From: Planctomycetota bacterium
GTDB taxonomy: Bacteria; Planctomycetota; Planctomycetia; Planctomycetales; Planctomycetaceae
DNA: 17,323 nt
Reading direction: 5' to 3'
Assembly: GCA_013151585.1 (NCBI GenBank)
Contig: JAADHY010000234.1
Location: 8,910-26,232 of the forward strand
A program made the translations under genes and the position numbers. Positions 5,201 through 12,464 of the stretch are shown here, in pieces (the first letter of the stretch is position 1; each line of letters opens with the position of its first letter). The notes beneath the pieces were generated by a model that had not been told where the DNA came from, made no database searches, and saw only the letters and a list, made by a program, of their open reading frames with translations.

Positions 5201-5454
5201 GCCCGTGCGCCGGCGCTCAAGTAGTTTTTCTGAAACTCCACCGGATCCCGGATCATCTCTTCCAGAGTGTGGCCCAACGCATTGGCGAGGGACTCGCAGA
5301 TAGCCAGACTCGGAGATGCCCTTCTGTTTAGTATCCTATTGATGTGGACGTAGTTCACGCCCGCCTGATTTCCCAGAGTCCGCTGGCTGACCCCTTGCAG
5401 TCGCATTGCAAGGTGCAGATTGGCACGGAAATTATTGAGCGCTTGCACCTCCAT
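5197..5454 (-). CDS. XRE-family helix-turn-helix regulator
   Basis: This protein of about 85 residues is a lambda-repressor-like domain. FRANLHLAMRLQGVSQRTLG and AGVNYVHINRIL form the helix-turn-helix, followed by SPSLAICESLANALGHTLEE, the conserved C-terminal helices of HTH_3 proteins. The ATG at 5454 is given as start; GTG at 5448 is equally possible because the GGAGG is only 2 bases from the ATG but 8 from the GTG. Its own promoter (5465-5492) places the transcription start only a few bases before the start codon, so the leader is extremely short. The domain is intact, and downstream lie a promoter and terminator. It is not closely similar to the other regulator of this element. Confidence 0.88.
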   Translation of the reverse strand: MEVQALNNFRANLHLAMRLQGVSQRTLGNQAGVNYVHINRILNRRASPSLAICESLANALGHTLEEMIRDPVEFQKNYLSAGARA

Positions 5455-5464
5455 CCCCTCCGAT

Positions 5465-5492
5465 GTTATAGTTTTCGCTGCCGCTTCGTCAA
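5465..5492 (-). promoter_or_regulatory. sigma-70 promoter of the second XRE-type regulator
   Basis: On the minus strand TTGACG (5487-5492), a 16-base spacer and TATAAC (5465-5470). The -10 box ends only 10 bases before the ATG at 5454. The hexamers and spacing nearly match the promoter at 3303-3330. Confidence 0.72.
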
Positions 5493-5599
5493 GCCGCAAA
5501 CACCCGGCTGTCGTTCCGGCTGAGACCTTGCCAGTACAAGCCGTCCCGCTGGATTACTCACAACGGGCAACCGGGTGCAGAAAGCGGAAATCGAAGCGC

Positions 5600-5648
5600 T
5601 GCAGCAGGGCTCGCCTAGGTGCATCCTAATGACGAGAGCCCTGCTGCA
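5600..5648. repeat. perfect 13-bp inverted repeat with a 23-base loop
   Basis: TGCAGCAGGGCTC (5600-5612) and GAGCCCTGCTGCA (5636-5648) are exact reverse complements. The loop contains a CCTAGG palindrome. No T-run follows on either strand, so it is not a standard intrinsic terminator. It lies 65 bp beyond the 3' end of tRNA-Pro, in a stretch (5500-5712) with no gene I can support, where recombinase binding sites of an integrated element could lie. Confidence 0.6.
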
Positions 5649-5712
5649 CAGTGTGTGTGCCTTCGCGTTGCACCACGACACCGAGAATCGTTTTCAGAGA
5701 GCTAAAGACAAG

Positions 5713-5787
5713 TCGGGGTGACTGGATTTGAACCAGCGACCTCTACGTCCCGAACGTAGCGCTCTAGCCAAGCTGAGCTACACCCCG
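5713..5787 (-). tRNA. tRNA-Pro (anticodon CGG)
   Basis: On the minus strand the full cloverleaf is present. The acceptor CGGGGTG pairs with CACCCCG, there is a D-arm with AGCTCAG, and the anticodon stem CTACG/CGTAG encloses the loop TTCGGGA, giving anticodon CGG (proline). The T-arm has GGTTCAAATCC. The 3' CCA is not encoded (CTT follows the discriminator A). A consensus promoter lies about 50 bp upstream. The phage-like region begins off its 3' end, the usual side for integrases that use tRNA genes. Confidence 0.96.
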
Positions 5788-5792
5788 GTTTT

Positions 5793-5828
5793 CGCCCGCG
5801 GGCCGCGGAAGGGACTTTCCGCCGGGCG
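5793..5828 (-). other. hairpin in the 5' leader of tRNA-Pro
   Basis: CGCCCG (5793-5798) pairs with CGGGCG (5823-5828), and GCGGAA (5805-5810) pairs with TTCCGC (5817-5822), with a 6-base bulge. The start of the predicted tRNA transcript (about 5828) coincides with the hairpin, so nearly the whole precursor leader is folded. Whether it matters for RNase P processing is unknown. Confidence 0.4.
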
Positions 5829-5834
5829 ATGATT

Positions 5835-5862
5835 ATTCTAGCGATCCTGCCAAATCGGTCAA
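5835..5862 (-). promoter_or_regulatory. sigma-70 promoter of tRNA-Pro
   Basis: On the minus strand TTGACC (5857-5862), a 16-base spacer and TAGAAT (5835-5840), about 48 bp before the mature tRNA 5' end. The remaining sequence from 5863 to 6071 has no gene I can support. Confidence 0.72.
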
Positions 5863-6071
5863 TGTCGACTGCCCGCTTTGCGCGTTGCTCGGTTCGACTC
5901 GGGTCTCGGTTCCTACGCACACCGAACAAACCTCGCTCCTCTTTCCGGCCGCTGGCGGAACGAAGGGACGATGTGTCACGGGGGCGAGAGCTGTGCTCTC
6001 AGGCGCCGAAGCCGCCCGGACGCCGGCGGGGGCGAGGCTAGCATCAGCGGCGATTTCCACGGGGCACGAAG

Positions 6072-7169
6072 CTACTTCAGCTCAAAATCGCTCGGCTTCA
6101 TGCCCCGCCGGTACTTGTTGTAGCCGTAAAAGGTGGGCTCGAAGGTTCCGACCGCGTCCGCCTTGCATCCGCTGGGCGGAATTTGGTCCTCCATGCCCAG
6201 ACACCAGTAGACGGCGTTGACGATCAACCGGCGCAGGCCGGCGCTCTTGAGGTCAACGGCGGCTCCCATTGTGGTGGTGAAGACGCGGCCGCGACGTCCG
6301 CCGGGGATTTGATAAGTCTTCGTCCACGCCACGGGCATCATCGGGTCGTTCTTGTCCACAACCCGGCCGGTCTTGCGGTTCTTAGAGGGTGGGGCCGGCG
6401 GGTCGTCCGGATTCATGCCGGCCAGTACCTGTCCAAGGATGATGGGTTTGCTGTCACCGGGCAGGGGCAGCCGAACGGCGTAGACGTCCGTCGGGCCGAA
6501 GATGTCGCCGTCTTTTATTCCTCGAACGATCGGGTGGCCTTTCGCGTCCGGCGCGATCAACCCCCGCGTCGCTTCGTGCCCATGGTGCCCGTGATGGGCG
6601 ATCCATTTCTCGCCGAGGACCAGCCGGCCGAATCCATCGGTCCATTCCTTCTTCTCGCCCTTGTATCCGTTGCTGTAATGGGCCCATTTGCTCTTGGCGG
6701 GAAAACGAAAGGCGTGTGTGGCCGTGCGCATGCCGATGACCGGCCGGCCTGACTTCAAGTAGCGGTCGATGTGCTCCATCTGCTCGTCGGGCAGGCGACG
6801 AAAACGTGTAAATATAATCATCAGGTCGGCCGAGTCTAACGTTTCCAGCCCTGGGATGTTGTCGAGAATGTTTGGCGCAATCAGGCCCGTTTTCGGATCA
6901 ATGGCGAACAGGACGGTGCACTTGAAACCGTGATGCTTAGCCAGAATTTTGCCGAGTTGAGGCAGGGCCTCCTCCGAGCGATACTCCTCATCGCCGGAGA
7001 TGAGCACGATGTGCTTGCCGTTACCAGGACCAGCGAAGCCGCTGTACACAACCCATTCTTTTTCGGCCGCTTTGAGTCCGTTTGCAGCCGCCAGCGCGAC
7101 AAACAGGCCAACCCACCACGCCGTGCCCACGATACGGACCGACCGCCATTTCTTCTCCCAGTGGTTCAT
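6072..7169 (-). CDS. secreted ThuA-domain (trehalose-utilisation-like) protein
   Basis: This 365-residue protein begins with a signal peptide: a basic start, then a hydrophobic stretch around VGLFVALAAANG and an AxA-like cleavage site near LKAAEKEW (about residue 35). The ThuA-like class I glutamine-amidotransferase-type fold follows. HIVLISGDEEYRSEEALPQL opens the domain, DSADLMIIFTRFRRLPDEQM is the central strand and helix, and SGRPVIGMRTATHAF is the position of the usual G-x-R-T/C-A elbow. GEKWIAHHGHHGHEATRG is a histidine-rich segment. Planctomycetota encode many such proteins, usually secreted and linked to carbohydrate catabolism; the biochemical activity of this subgroup is not established. 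The ATG at 7169 has an AAAGGAT site. Downstream lies tRNA-Pro, upstream the PilZ gene. Confidence 0.88.
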   Translation of the reverse strand: MNHWEKKWRSVRIVGTAWWVGLFVALAAANGLKAAEKEWVVYSGFAGPGNGKHIVLISGDEEYRSEEALPQLGKILAKHHGFKCTVLFAIDPKTGLIAPNILDNIPGLETLDSADLMIIFTRFRRLPDEQMEHIDRYLKSGRPVIGMRTATHAFRFPAKSKWAHYSNGYKGEKKEWTDGFGRLVLGEKWIAHHGHHGHEATRGLIAPDAKGHPIVRGIKDGDIFGPTDVYAVRLPLPGDSKPIILGQVLAGMNPDDPPAPPSKNRKTGRVVDKNDPMMPVAWTKTYQIPGGRRGRVFTTTMGAAVDLKSAGLRRLIVNAVYWCLGMEDQIPPSGCKADAVGTFEPTFYGYNKYRRGMKPSDFELK

Positions 7170-7301
7170 CGTGTGATCCTTTCGCTGCTTCTGGGGTTGC
7201 TGAGGCTTGGGAGGCGTTCACGGGGCCTTTGCGTTTTCGGATGGTCAAGCCTTTGGCTTCGGATTGCGCCAGCTCCGGCCCGAGTGGTCGAAGGTGTCGG
7301 C

Positions 7302-7685
7302 TCAAATCCATCGCGGCCCCTCGGGCTCCTCTTCCCGTTGCAGCCCCATTCTTAGTAACGAGACTTCCAACGGCGTCAGCCGCAATAGCAATTCGACGCC
7401 TACATGATATGTTCCGTCGTCCCGCGGTGTCACGTGACGAACAATGCCCCGCGTTTCTTTCTCCAGACGTTGAATCTGATTCACCAACTCGATCTTTACC
7501 ATTTCGCCGACTTCGAGCGGTTCGCGGACGACGATGCCAATTCCGGCGATCGAGACGTCTTTGAGAACGGCGTCCATTCCAATGCGCATCATGTCCGATT
7601 CGCGAACGAGCGTAGTCGACGCTTTGACCGGATAGCGCACAAGCAAACGACGCTCCCGCCGAGGCTTCTTGGGCTGGTCGGCCAT
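7302..7685 (-). CDS. PilZ-domain protein
   Basis: This 127-residue protein is essentially one PilZ domain, which in many proteins binds cyclic di-GMP. The arginine-rich N-terminal motif RRERRLLVRYPV corresponds to RxxxR, and LKDVSIAGIGIVV corresponds to the D/NxSxxG motif. The beta-barrel continues through GEMVKIELV and YHVGVELLLRL. Both ligand motifs look intact, so cyclic di-GMP binding is plausible. The ATG at 7685 is chosen because it precedes the domain closely; in-frame starts further upstream (GTG 7754, ATG 7733) lack a better ribosome binding site and add unconserved sequence. It lies 115 bp downstream of hslU on the same strand. The C-terminus is a short acidic tail. Confidence 0.85.
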   Translation of the reverse strand: MADQPKKPRRERRLLVRYPVKASTTLVRESDMMRIGMDAVLKDVSIAGIGIVVREPLEVGEMVKIELVNQIQRLEKETRGIVRHVTPRDDGTYHVGVELLLRLTPLEVSLLRMGLQREEEPEGPRWI

Positions 7686-7800
7686 GCTCGAGTCCGTGTT
7701 CCGCTCTTGTTGCGACGTTCCAGCGGGGTCCATTCGTTGCGGGGCGCACTGCACCAGGATAGTCTTCGTCGCGTGGTGCCCCGCTTCCCGTGGATTTCCG

Positions 7801-9162
7801 TCACAAAATGAATTTGCTCAAATCCTCGTCACTCGTGATTTTCTCCAGCCGCTGCCGAACATAGTTGGCGTCGACCACGACTTTTTTTCGGCTCGTGTCC
7901 GGTGCTTCGAAGCTCACGTCTTCCAACAACCGCTCCATCATCGTGTAGAGCCGCCGTGCGCCGATGTTCTGCGTGGATTGATTGACCTGATAGGCCGCGT
8001 CGGCCAAGGCCTCAATGCCGTCTTGAGTAAACTCCAATTGCACCCCGTCCGTCGCCAGCAAAGCCTGGTACTGCTTGGTCAGCGATCCGCTTGGTTCGGT
8101 CAGAATCCGCACCAGATCGTCCCGTGTCAAGTCTTGCAGCTCCACACGGATGGGAAACCGGCCCTGCAGCTCGGGCATCAGATCCGACGGCCGTGATCGG
8201 TGAAAAGCCCCTGCCGCGATGAACAGGATATGATCCGTCTTGACCGGTCCGTAGCGTGTTTGCACAGTCGTGCCTTCGACGATCGGCAGCAGATCCCGCT
8301 GGACGCCCTGACGGCTGACATCGGCCGACCGCGTCTCTTCCGGCCCGCAGATTTTGTCGATCTCGTCGATAAACAGAATGCCGCTTTCCTCGGCCAGCCG
8401 CACGCCCTCTTCGGCAATGGCGTCCTTGTCCATCAGGGCTTCGACTTCTTGCTCCATGAGCACCTGTCGCGCCTCGCTGACCTTCATCTTCCTCGTGACG
8501 CTTTGGCGTGGCATGATCCGCTCGAGCATGTTCTGGAAGTCCACATCCATTTGCTCCATCCCCATGCTCGAGAAAATCTGCACGGGGACGTGGCGCTGCT
8601 CCGTGGTCACTTCCACTTCCCGGTCTTCCAGTTTGCCAGCCCGAAGCATTTCCCGGAGTTTTTCGCGTGTCCGCTCGTAGCCGGCCGTTTGATCTTCCTC
8701 GGGAGCCGCCTCGACCGTACTCCAGCCCGGGACGACGTCGGCTTGTGGCGGCGGGACGAGCAGGTCGAGCAGTCGCTCTTCGGTCCGCTCTTCGGCTTTC
8801 GGCTGCACTTCTTTCCGCTTGCGGGATCGAACCAGGTTGATCGCCGCTTCCACCAGATCGCGCACCATGCTTTCCACATCGCGGCCGTAGTAGCCGACTT
8901 CGGTGTACTTGGTTGCCTCGACTTTCACAAATGGCGCTTCCGTGAGGTCGGCCAGCCGGCGCGTAATCTCGGTTTTGCCGACGCCGGTCGGGCCGATCAT
9001 AATGATGTTTTTCGGCGTCACCTCTCGCCGGATCGCTTCGGGCAATTGTTTCCAGCGCCAGCGATTGCGCAGGGCGATCGCGACGGCTCGCTTGGCATCA
9101 TCCTGGCCGATGATGTGCTTATCCAGTTCCGCAACGATTTGACGTGGTGTCAGCTCTCGCAC
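7801..9162 (-). CDS. hslU: HslU, ATPase subunit of the HslUV protease
   Basis: This 453-residue AAA+ unfoldase feeds substrates to HslV in the cytoplasm. Residues 1-30 match the family start (LTPRQIVAELDKHIIGQDDA). Walker A is GPTGVGKT at residues 57-64; the pore loop is GYYGRDVES (GYVG in E. coli) at about 90. The variable I domain follows, then Walker B ILFIDEIDK at about 265. Sensor and C-domain motifs (NIGARRLYT) follow, and the C-terminal tail DLSKFIL docks into HslV in this family. The start is GTG at 9162 with a strong GGAGGAG site, and it overlaps the end of hslV by 13 bp, so translation is probably coupled. Length and motifs are normal. Confidence 0.97.
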   Translation of the reverse strand: MRELTPRQIVAELDKHIIGQDDAKRAVAIALRNRWRWKQLPEAIRREVTPKNIIMIGPTGVGKTEITRRLADLTEAPFVKVEATKYTEVGYYGRDVESMVRDLVEAAINLVRSRKRKEVQPKAEERTEERLLDLLVPPPQADVVPGWSTVEAAPEEDQTAGYERTREKLREMLRAGKLEDREVEVTTEQRHVPVQIFSSMGMEQMDVDFQNMLERIMPRQSVTRKMKVSEARQVLMEQEVEALMDKDAIAEEGVRLAEESGILFIDEIDKICGPEETRSADVSRQGVQRDLLPIVEGTTVQTRYGPVKTDHILFIAAGAFHRSRPSDLMPELQGRFPIRVELQDLTRDDLVRILTEPSGSLTKQYQALLATDGVQLEFTQDGIEALADAAYQVNQSTQNIGARRLYTMMERLLEDVSFEAPDTSRKKVVVDANYVRQRLEKITSDEDLSKFIL

Positions 9163-9695
9163 GAAAGCTCCTCCACTTGAATTCGGTCGTTCGTGTAGAC
9201 GTCGATCTCCGAAGCGATGGTCAACGCCTGCCGGACGATTTCCACGGCCGACAGGTCCGTGTGGCGATGCAAGGCCCGAGCGGCCGCCACCGCATACGGC
9301 CCGCCTGACCCGATGCCGATAATCCCGTCGTTGGGTTGAACCACATCGCCTTGGCCGGTGATTAGCAGGCTGTGGTCCTTATCGACCACGATCATCATGG
9401 CCTCGAGCCGGCGGAGGATGCGGTCGGTGCGCCAGTCCCGGGCGAGCTCGGTGGCCGCCCGCGGCACATTGGCTGGAAAGTCTTTCAATTTGGCCTCGAA
9501 CCGCTCCATCAACGCAAAGGCGTCGGCCGTCGAGCCGGCGAATCCGACCAGGACCTTGCCGTCCATCATCCAGCGGATTTTGGAAGTGTCGCTTTTCAGA
9601 ATCGTCGTGCCGTGAGTCACCTGACCGTCGCCGCCCAAAGCCACATGGCCGGCCCGCCGAACGGTCAGAATTGTCGTCGATCGGGTTTTGGTCAT
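9150..9695 (-). CDS. hslV: HslV, peptidase subunit of the HslUV protease
   Basis: This 181-residue N-terminal-nucleophile hydrolase of the proteasome family assembles with HslU. After MTKTRS comes TTILTVRRAGHVALGGDGQV, the conserved N-terminus whose first threonine (Thr7 here) is the catalytic nucleophile once the propeptide is removed; E. coli loses only Met. GFAGSTADAFALMERFEAKL, ATELARDWRTDRILRRLEAM, IGIGSGGPYAVAAARAL and EIDVYTNDRI are all characteristic. The ATG at 9695 has a GAGGA site about 10 bases upstream; the longer frame back to 9767 overlaps the decayed nucleotidyltransferase remnant and is not conserved. First gene of an hslVU operon that may continue into the PilZ gene. Confidence 0.97.
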   Translation of the reverse strand: MTKTRSTTILTVRRAGHVALGGDGQVTHGTTILKSDTSKIRWMMDGKVLVGFAGSTADAFALMERFEAKLKDFPANVPRAATELARDWRTDRILRRLEAMMIVVDKDHSLLITGQGDVVQPNDGIIGIGSGGPYAVAAARALHRHTDLSAVEIVRQALTIASEIDVYTNDRIQVEELSCES

Positions 9696-9708
9696 TGGAC
9701 TCAGTCCT

Positions 9709-9777
9709 CTACCTCGCGGCTCGCATCGAGTTTGTTTCCCGCAGTCCGCGAAACGGGCCAGGATCATTTCTCGACAT
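9709..9777 (-). pseudogene. 22-codon remnant, possibly the start of a HEPN-domain (HepT-like) partner gene
   Basis: An ATG at 9777 overlaps the stop of the nucleotidyltransferase remnant and begins MSRNDPGPFRGLRE before a stop at 9709. HEPN proteins encoded directly after MNT genes often start M-S-R-x-D-P-x-x-L-R-D. Only the first residues resemble that pattern, so this is a tentative reading of a short fragment. Confidence 0.3.
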
Positions 9778-10068
9778 ACTGCACCTCGGCCTCCGGCGCG
9801 CCTCGTCGCGGAATCGCTGATTCAGGCTGTCCGGCGTATTGATTTCCACCTTTCGCCCGCCAAAGTACTCGGGAGGCTTTTTCGCCACGTCGTTGAGCTC
9901 AAACAAGCCGACACGCGCATTCGGCCGGAACACGATCCGAAGGGCGATGTCGGCTTCCGGGCCGAAATCGTCGCGCGGCACGGAACGCAACAGCGACAGC
10001 TTGCGCACTCGGTGACGCCGACAGAACTCAGCGATCTTGTCTCTTGGAACAACACCCCGCGCAGCCAT
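9764..10068 (-). pseudogene. decayed MNT-type nucleotidyltransferase (MntA-like antitoxin family)
   Basis: From ATG 10068 the sequence reads PRDKIAEFCRRHRVRKLSL, then LRSVPRDDFGPEADIAL, then EYFGGRKVEINTPDSLNQRF and FRDE. This is the order of a minimal nucleotidyltransferase: the GSxxRxDxxxxSDxD core followed by GGRKVDLxTP and FRDE. The active-site Gly-Ser reads Arg-Ser (LRSV), and the second catalytic Asp of DxD is lost (DIAL in place of DIDV). The normal ending (EAEVQYVEK and stop at 9764) is in another frame, so there is also a frameshift near the FRDE segment. Intact relatives adenylylate or otherwise neutralise HEPN ribonuclease toxins. This copy is almost certainly inactive. It lies directly upstream of hslV. 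Confidence 0.65.
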
Positions 10069-10508
10069 GGCCCGGCTCTTATCTTTCCCGACGCCGTCAG
10101 CGTAATTCTGGAAGCATGGCTGTCCCAAAGGCTCTGGCCGATGGCACTTGTGAAACAGGACCGTCCCGTCGCCCGAGTCCTCTCACGCGTGGCTGCGGCC
10201 GCGACGAGTGACAATGCTGGCACCATGCGGTCTATCTCGCTCACCATGAGCCCAACCGCCATCGCCGTCGACAGGCAGTTCAGCCTCAGCCCCTCTTAGT
10301 TTAGGGGCAAAGGAGCTGGCTGTCACGGTCGGCGGTCGAGGTGGCCGAGCCGCCGATGACCACAGCAGCCACGGTTTACCTTTTCGAAGGGCGGCGTTCG
10401 GGGTGGATTCTCGCTCGCGGCTGCTTATACTTGTAGCGGAAGCGGTTGTCGGGGCTCGTTGTCCCCGCGAGTTCCGAGTTTCCCGGAAGTTGCTCAGGGG
10501 CTGAAGCC
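10069..10508. other. intergenic region with no supportable gene
   Basis: About 440 bp between the nucleotidyltransferase remnant (minus) and yqgE (plus). Frames that are open here have arginine- and serine-rich translations and no recognisable domain. A possible -10 box, TATACT at 10426-10431, could serve yqgE, but its -35 partner (TGGATT, 16 bases upstream) is weak. An imperfect GC-rich inverted repeat lies around 10325-10370. Confidence 0.5.
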
Positions 10509-11075
10509 ATGTCCGAATCGTTGAAAGGGCAATTCCTCGTTGCGGGAAAGTGGTTGCGAGACCGCAACTTTTTCAAGACAGTCGTCCTGATCGTTGAACA
10601 CGGGGACGAGGGAGCGATGGGTCTGGTCATCAACCGGCCGTCGTCGATCGCGGTCGCGCACGCTTTGGCTGAGCACTTCAAATTGCCGGATACGGACGAG
10701 ATGGTCTACGTGGGCGGACCGGTCGAGCCAGCGGCTTTGTTCATTCTCCACAACGGAGCCCGGTATGACGACGCGGATGCGGAAGTCATACCGGGTGTTT
10801 TTGTTGGCAGCAACGCGACCGTGTTCGAGTCGGTGATGCAGGCGGTCGCCGACGGCGATCCGGACTTGCGATTCCGCATCTTTTCCGGGTGCGCCGGCTG
10901 GGCTCCGGGACAATTGGAAGGCGAGCTGGCCCGTGGCGATTGGCACGTTTATCCGGCATCGGCCGAGCTGATCTGGGAAGCCGATCCTTATCTGCTGTGG
11001 GATCAAGTACTGCAGAAGGTGTACGAAAAGAATCGCTTGGTTCCGCATACCGTGAAGAACCCCGAATGGAATTAG
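10509..11075 (+). CDS. YqgE/AlgH family protein (UPF0301)
   Basis: This 188-residue protein matches the family from end to end. SLKGQFLVAGKWLRDRNFFK, then TVVLIVEHGDEGAMGLVINR, YVGGPVEPAALFILHN, the RIFSGCAGWAPGQLEGEL signature, and ADPYLLWDQVL near the end are all standard. Proteins of this family are widespread and cytoplasmic; AlgH has been linked to alginate regulation in Pseudomonas, but the biochemical function is unknown. The ATG at 10509 fits the family N-terminus and has AGGGG about 9 bases upstream; the frame is open a further 21 codons upstream without family similarity. The galM-like gene follows after 6 bp, so the two are probably cotranscribed. Confidence 0.93.
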   Translation: MSESLKGQFLVAGKWLRDRNFFKTVVLIVEHGDEGAMGLVINRPSSIAVAHALAEHFKLPDTDEMVYVGGPVEPAALFILHNGARYDDADAEVIPGVFVGSNATVFESVMQAVADGDPDLRFRIFSGCAGWAPGQLEGELARGDWHVYPASAELIWEADPYLLWDQVLQKVYEKNRLVPHTVKNPEWN

Positions 11076-11081
11076 CAGGGC

Positions 11082-12062
11082 ATGGACATCATCGAATTGA
11101 AAGACCCATCGAGCGGATCGCAGGCTCGAATCGCCGCACACATCGGCTTTAACTGCTACGAATTTCGTGCCGTGGTCTCGCGGCCGGACGGTGCGAGTCG
11201 AGTTGTCGAGGTTATCGACGCTGGTTCGGATTTTGTGCGAACAGGCGACCGCCCGAGTTGGCATGGCATCCCGGTTTTGTTTCCCTTTCCCAATCGGATC
11301 CGAGCCGGTCGGTACGAGTGGGACGGCCGCCCTTACCAGATTCCTCGGGAAGTCGCTCCGTACGACGAGACCGGAAACGCGATCCACGGGTTTTGCCTGG
11401 ACCGGCCTTGGCGTGTGATCGAGCAGACCGAGCAGATGGTGGTGGGCGAGTTCCAACTCAGCATCGACGCGCCGGATCGGCGTCCGTACTGGCCGGCCGA
11501 CTGTCGAATTCGTATTCGCTATGAGGTGCGAGGCGCTGCGCTGCGAGCGACGATTGATGTTCACAATCCGGACACGGCTCCGTTGCCCTGGGGCTTCGGA
11601 ACCCACGCCTATTTTCGGTTGCCCCTCAGCCCGGACACCGATCCCCGGCAATGCCTGATTGAAGCGCCTGCCAGCGAAGAATGGGAACTGATCGATTGCC
11701 TTCCCACGGGACGTCGGCACCCAGTGCCACCGGAACGGGATCTGCGCGACGGCGCGGAGTTTGGCCAGGTCCGATTGGACAACGTGATGACAGGGCTTCA
11801 GTACGAATCCGGCTGCTTGAAGTGTGTTGTGATGGACCCCGAAGCCGGATTGCAAGTCACGCAGCTTTGTCCAGACGTTTTCCGGGAACTGGTCGCGTTC
11901 ACGCCGCCCGGTCGGAACGCGGTGTGCTTGGAGCCGTACACGTGCGTCACGGATGCCATCAACCTGCAGGCGAAAGGAATTGACGCGGGGCTGCGAGTCC
12001 TTTCGCCGGGTGAACACTTTCGGACGTGGATTCACATCGAAGCCGGCTTGGTGGTGGCATAG
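11082..12062 (+). CDS. aldose 1-epimerase (galactose mutarotase-like) family protein
   Basis: This 326-residue GalM-like protein would interconvert alpha and beta anomers of a hexose or a related sugar in the cytoplasm (no signal peptide). FPFPNRIRAGRYEW is the conserved substrate-binding segment with the NR pair (71-72). The catalytic acid and base are visible: His102 (NAIHGF), His175 (GTHAYF) and Glu284 (CLEPYT). Length is normal. The start ATG at 11082 lies 6 bp after the yqgE stop with a weak AGGG site, and coupling to yqgE is likely. The exact sugar cannot be read from sequence. Related sugar-phosphate mutarotases and unknown members share these motifs. Confidence 0.88.
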   Translation: MDIIELKDPSSGSQARIAAHIGFNCYEFRAVVSRPDGASRVVEVIDAGSDFVRTGDRPSWHGIPVLFPFPNRIRAGRYEWDGRPYQIPREVAPYDETGNAIHGFCLDRPWRVIEQTEQMVVGEFQLSIDAPDRRPYWPADCRIRIRYEVRGAALRATIDVHNPDTAPLPWGFGTHAYFRLPLSPDTDPRQCLIEAPASEEWELIDCLPTGRRHPVPPERDLRDGAEFGQVRLDNVMTGLQYESGCLKCVVMDPEAGLQVTQLCPDVFRELVAFTPPGRNAVCLEPYTCVTDAINLQAKGIDAGLRVLSPGEHFRTWIHIEAGLVVA

Positions 12063-12464
12063 TTTACGTCAGGGCTCACTGTAGATGCAGCTTCGGGCTG
12101 TGCTGTATCTCGGCCGCGGAGGGCGAAGGCAGCTTTGGGTTTTCGACTGCACGCCGCCTCTGTAAGGCTCGGGGTACGGACGATGCTGCATTTCGTGATG
12201 CCGCAGTACGAGCTCGATGTGTGAGCAAACCGGGGCGGCAGACGCCGCGGCCGTGCCACCGATTCCAATTCTGTTTTCGGCGCCGGCACTGTATCAAAGC
12301 GACAGAGGGGGATCGCTGAGCTTTGTGGATTAGGCGTATCGCCTGCACCAAGCGGCCGAGACGGCCGCAGCCACAACGTCATTATTTGATCCCAACTTTC
12401 TGCTGTGACGCAGCATTGGAGATAGGGACCGAGCGTGGATGGTGGCGGGGCTCTCGGGCGACGC
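12063..12464. other. intergenic region between convergent genes
   Basis: About 400 bp separating the ends of the galM-like gene (plus) and the sialidase-like gene (minus). No gene supportable. It contains two short perfect hairpins, AGGCG-TAT-CGCCT (about 12332-12344) and GCGGCCG-AGA-CGGCCGC (12352-12368). Neither is followed by a T-run, so they are at best weak or factor-dependent terminators. Confidence 0.5.

Noticed and set aside
8200..9180. 326-codon plus-strand open frame opposite hslU
   Set aside because: hslU is unmistakable on the other strand; the antisense translation is rich in His, Phe and Arg and has no domain.
9688..10299. Plus-strand open frame of 203 codons across the hslV upstream region
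   Set aside because: The opposite strand carries readable nucleotidyltransferase segments, and the plus translation has no family features.
10494..12035. 513-codon minus-strand open frame
   Set aside because: It runs opposite both yqgE and the galM-like gene, which have clear motifs and ribosome binding sites; this is a shadow.
12332..12368. Two short hairpins after the galM-like gene as intrinsic terminators
   Set aside because: Neither is followed by a T-run on either strand.
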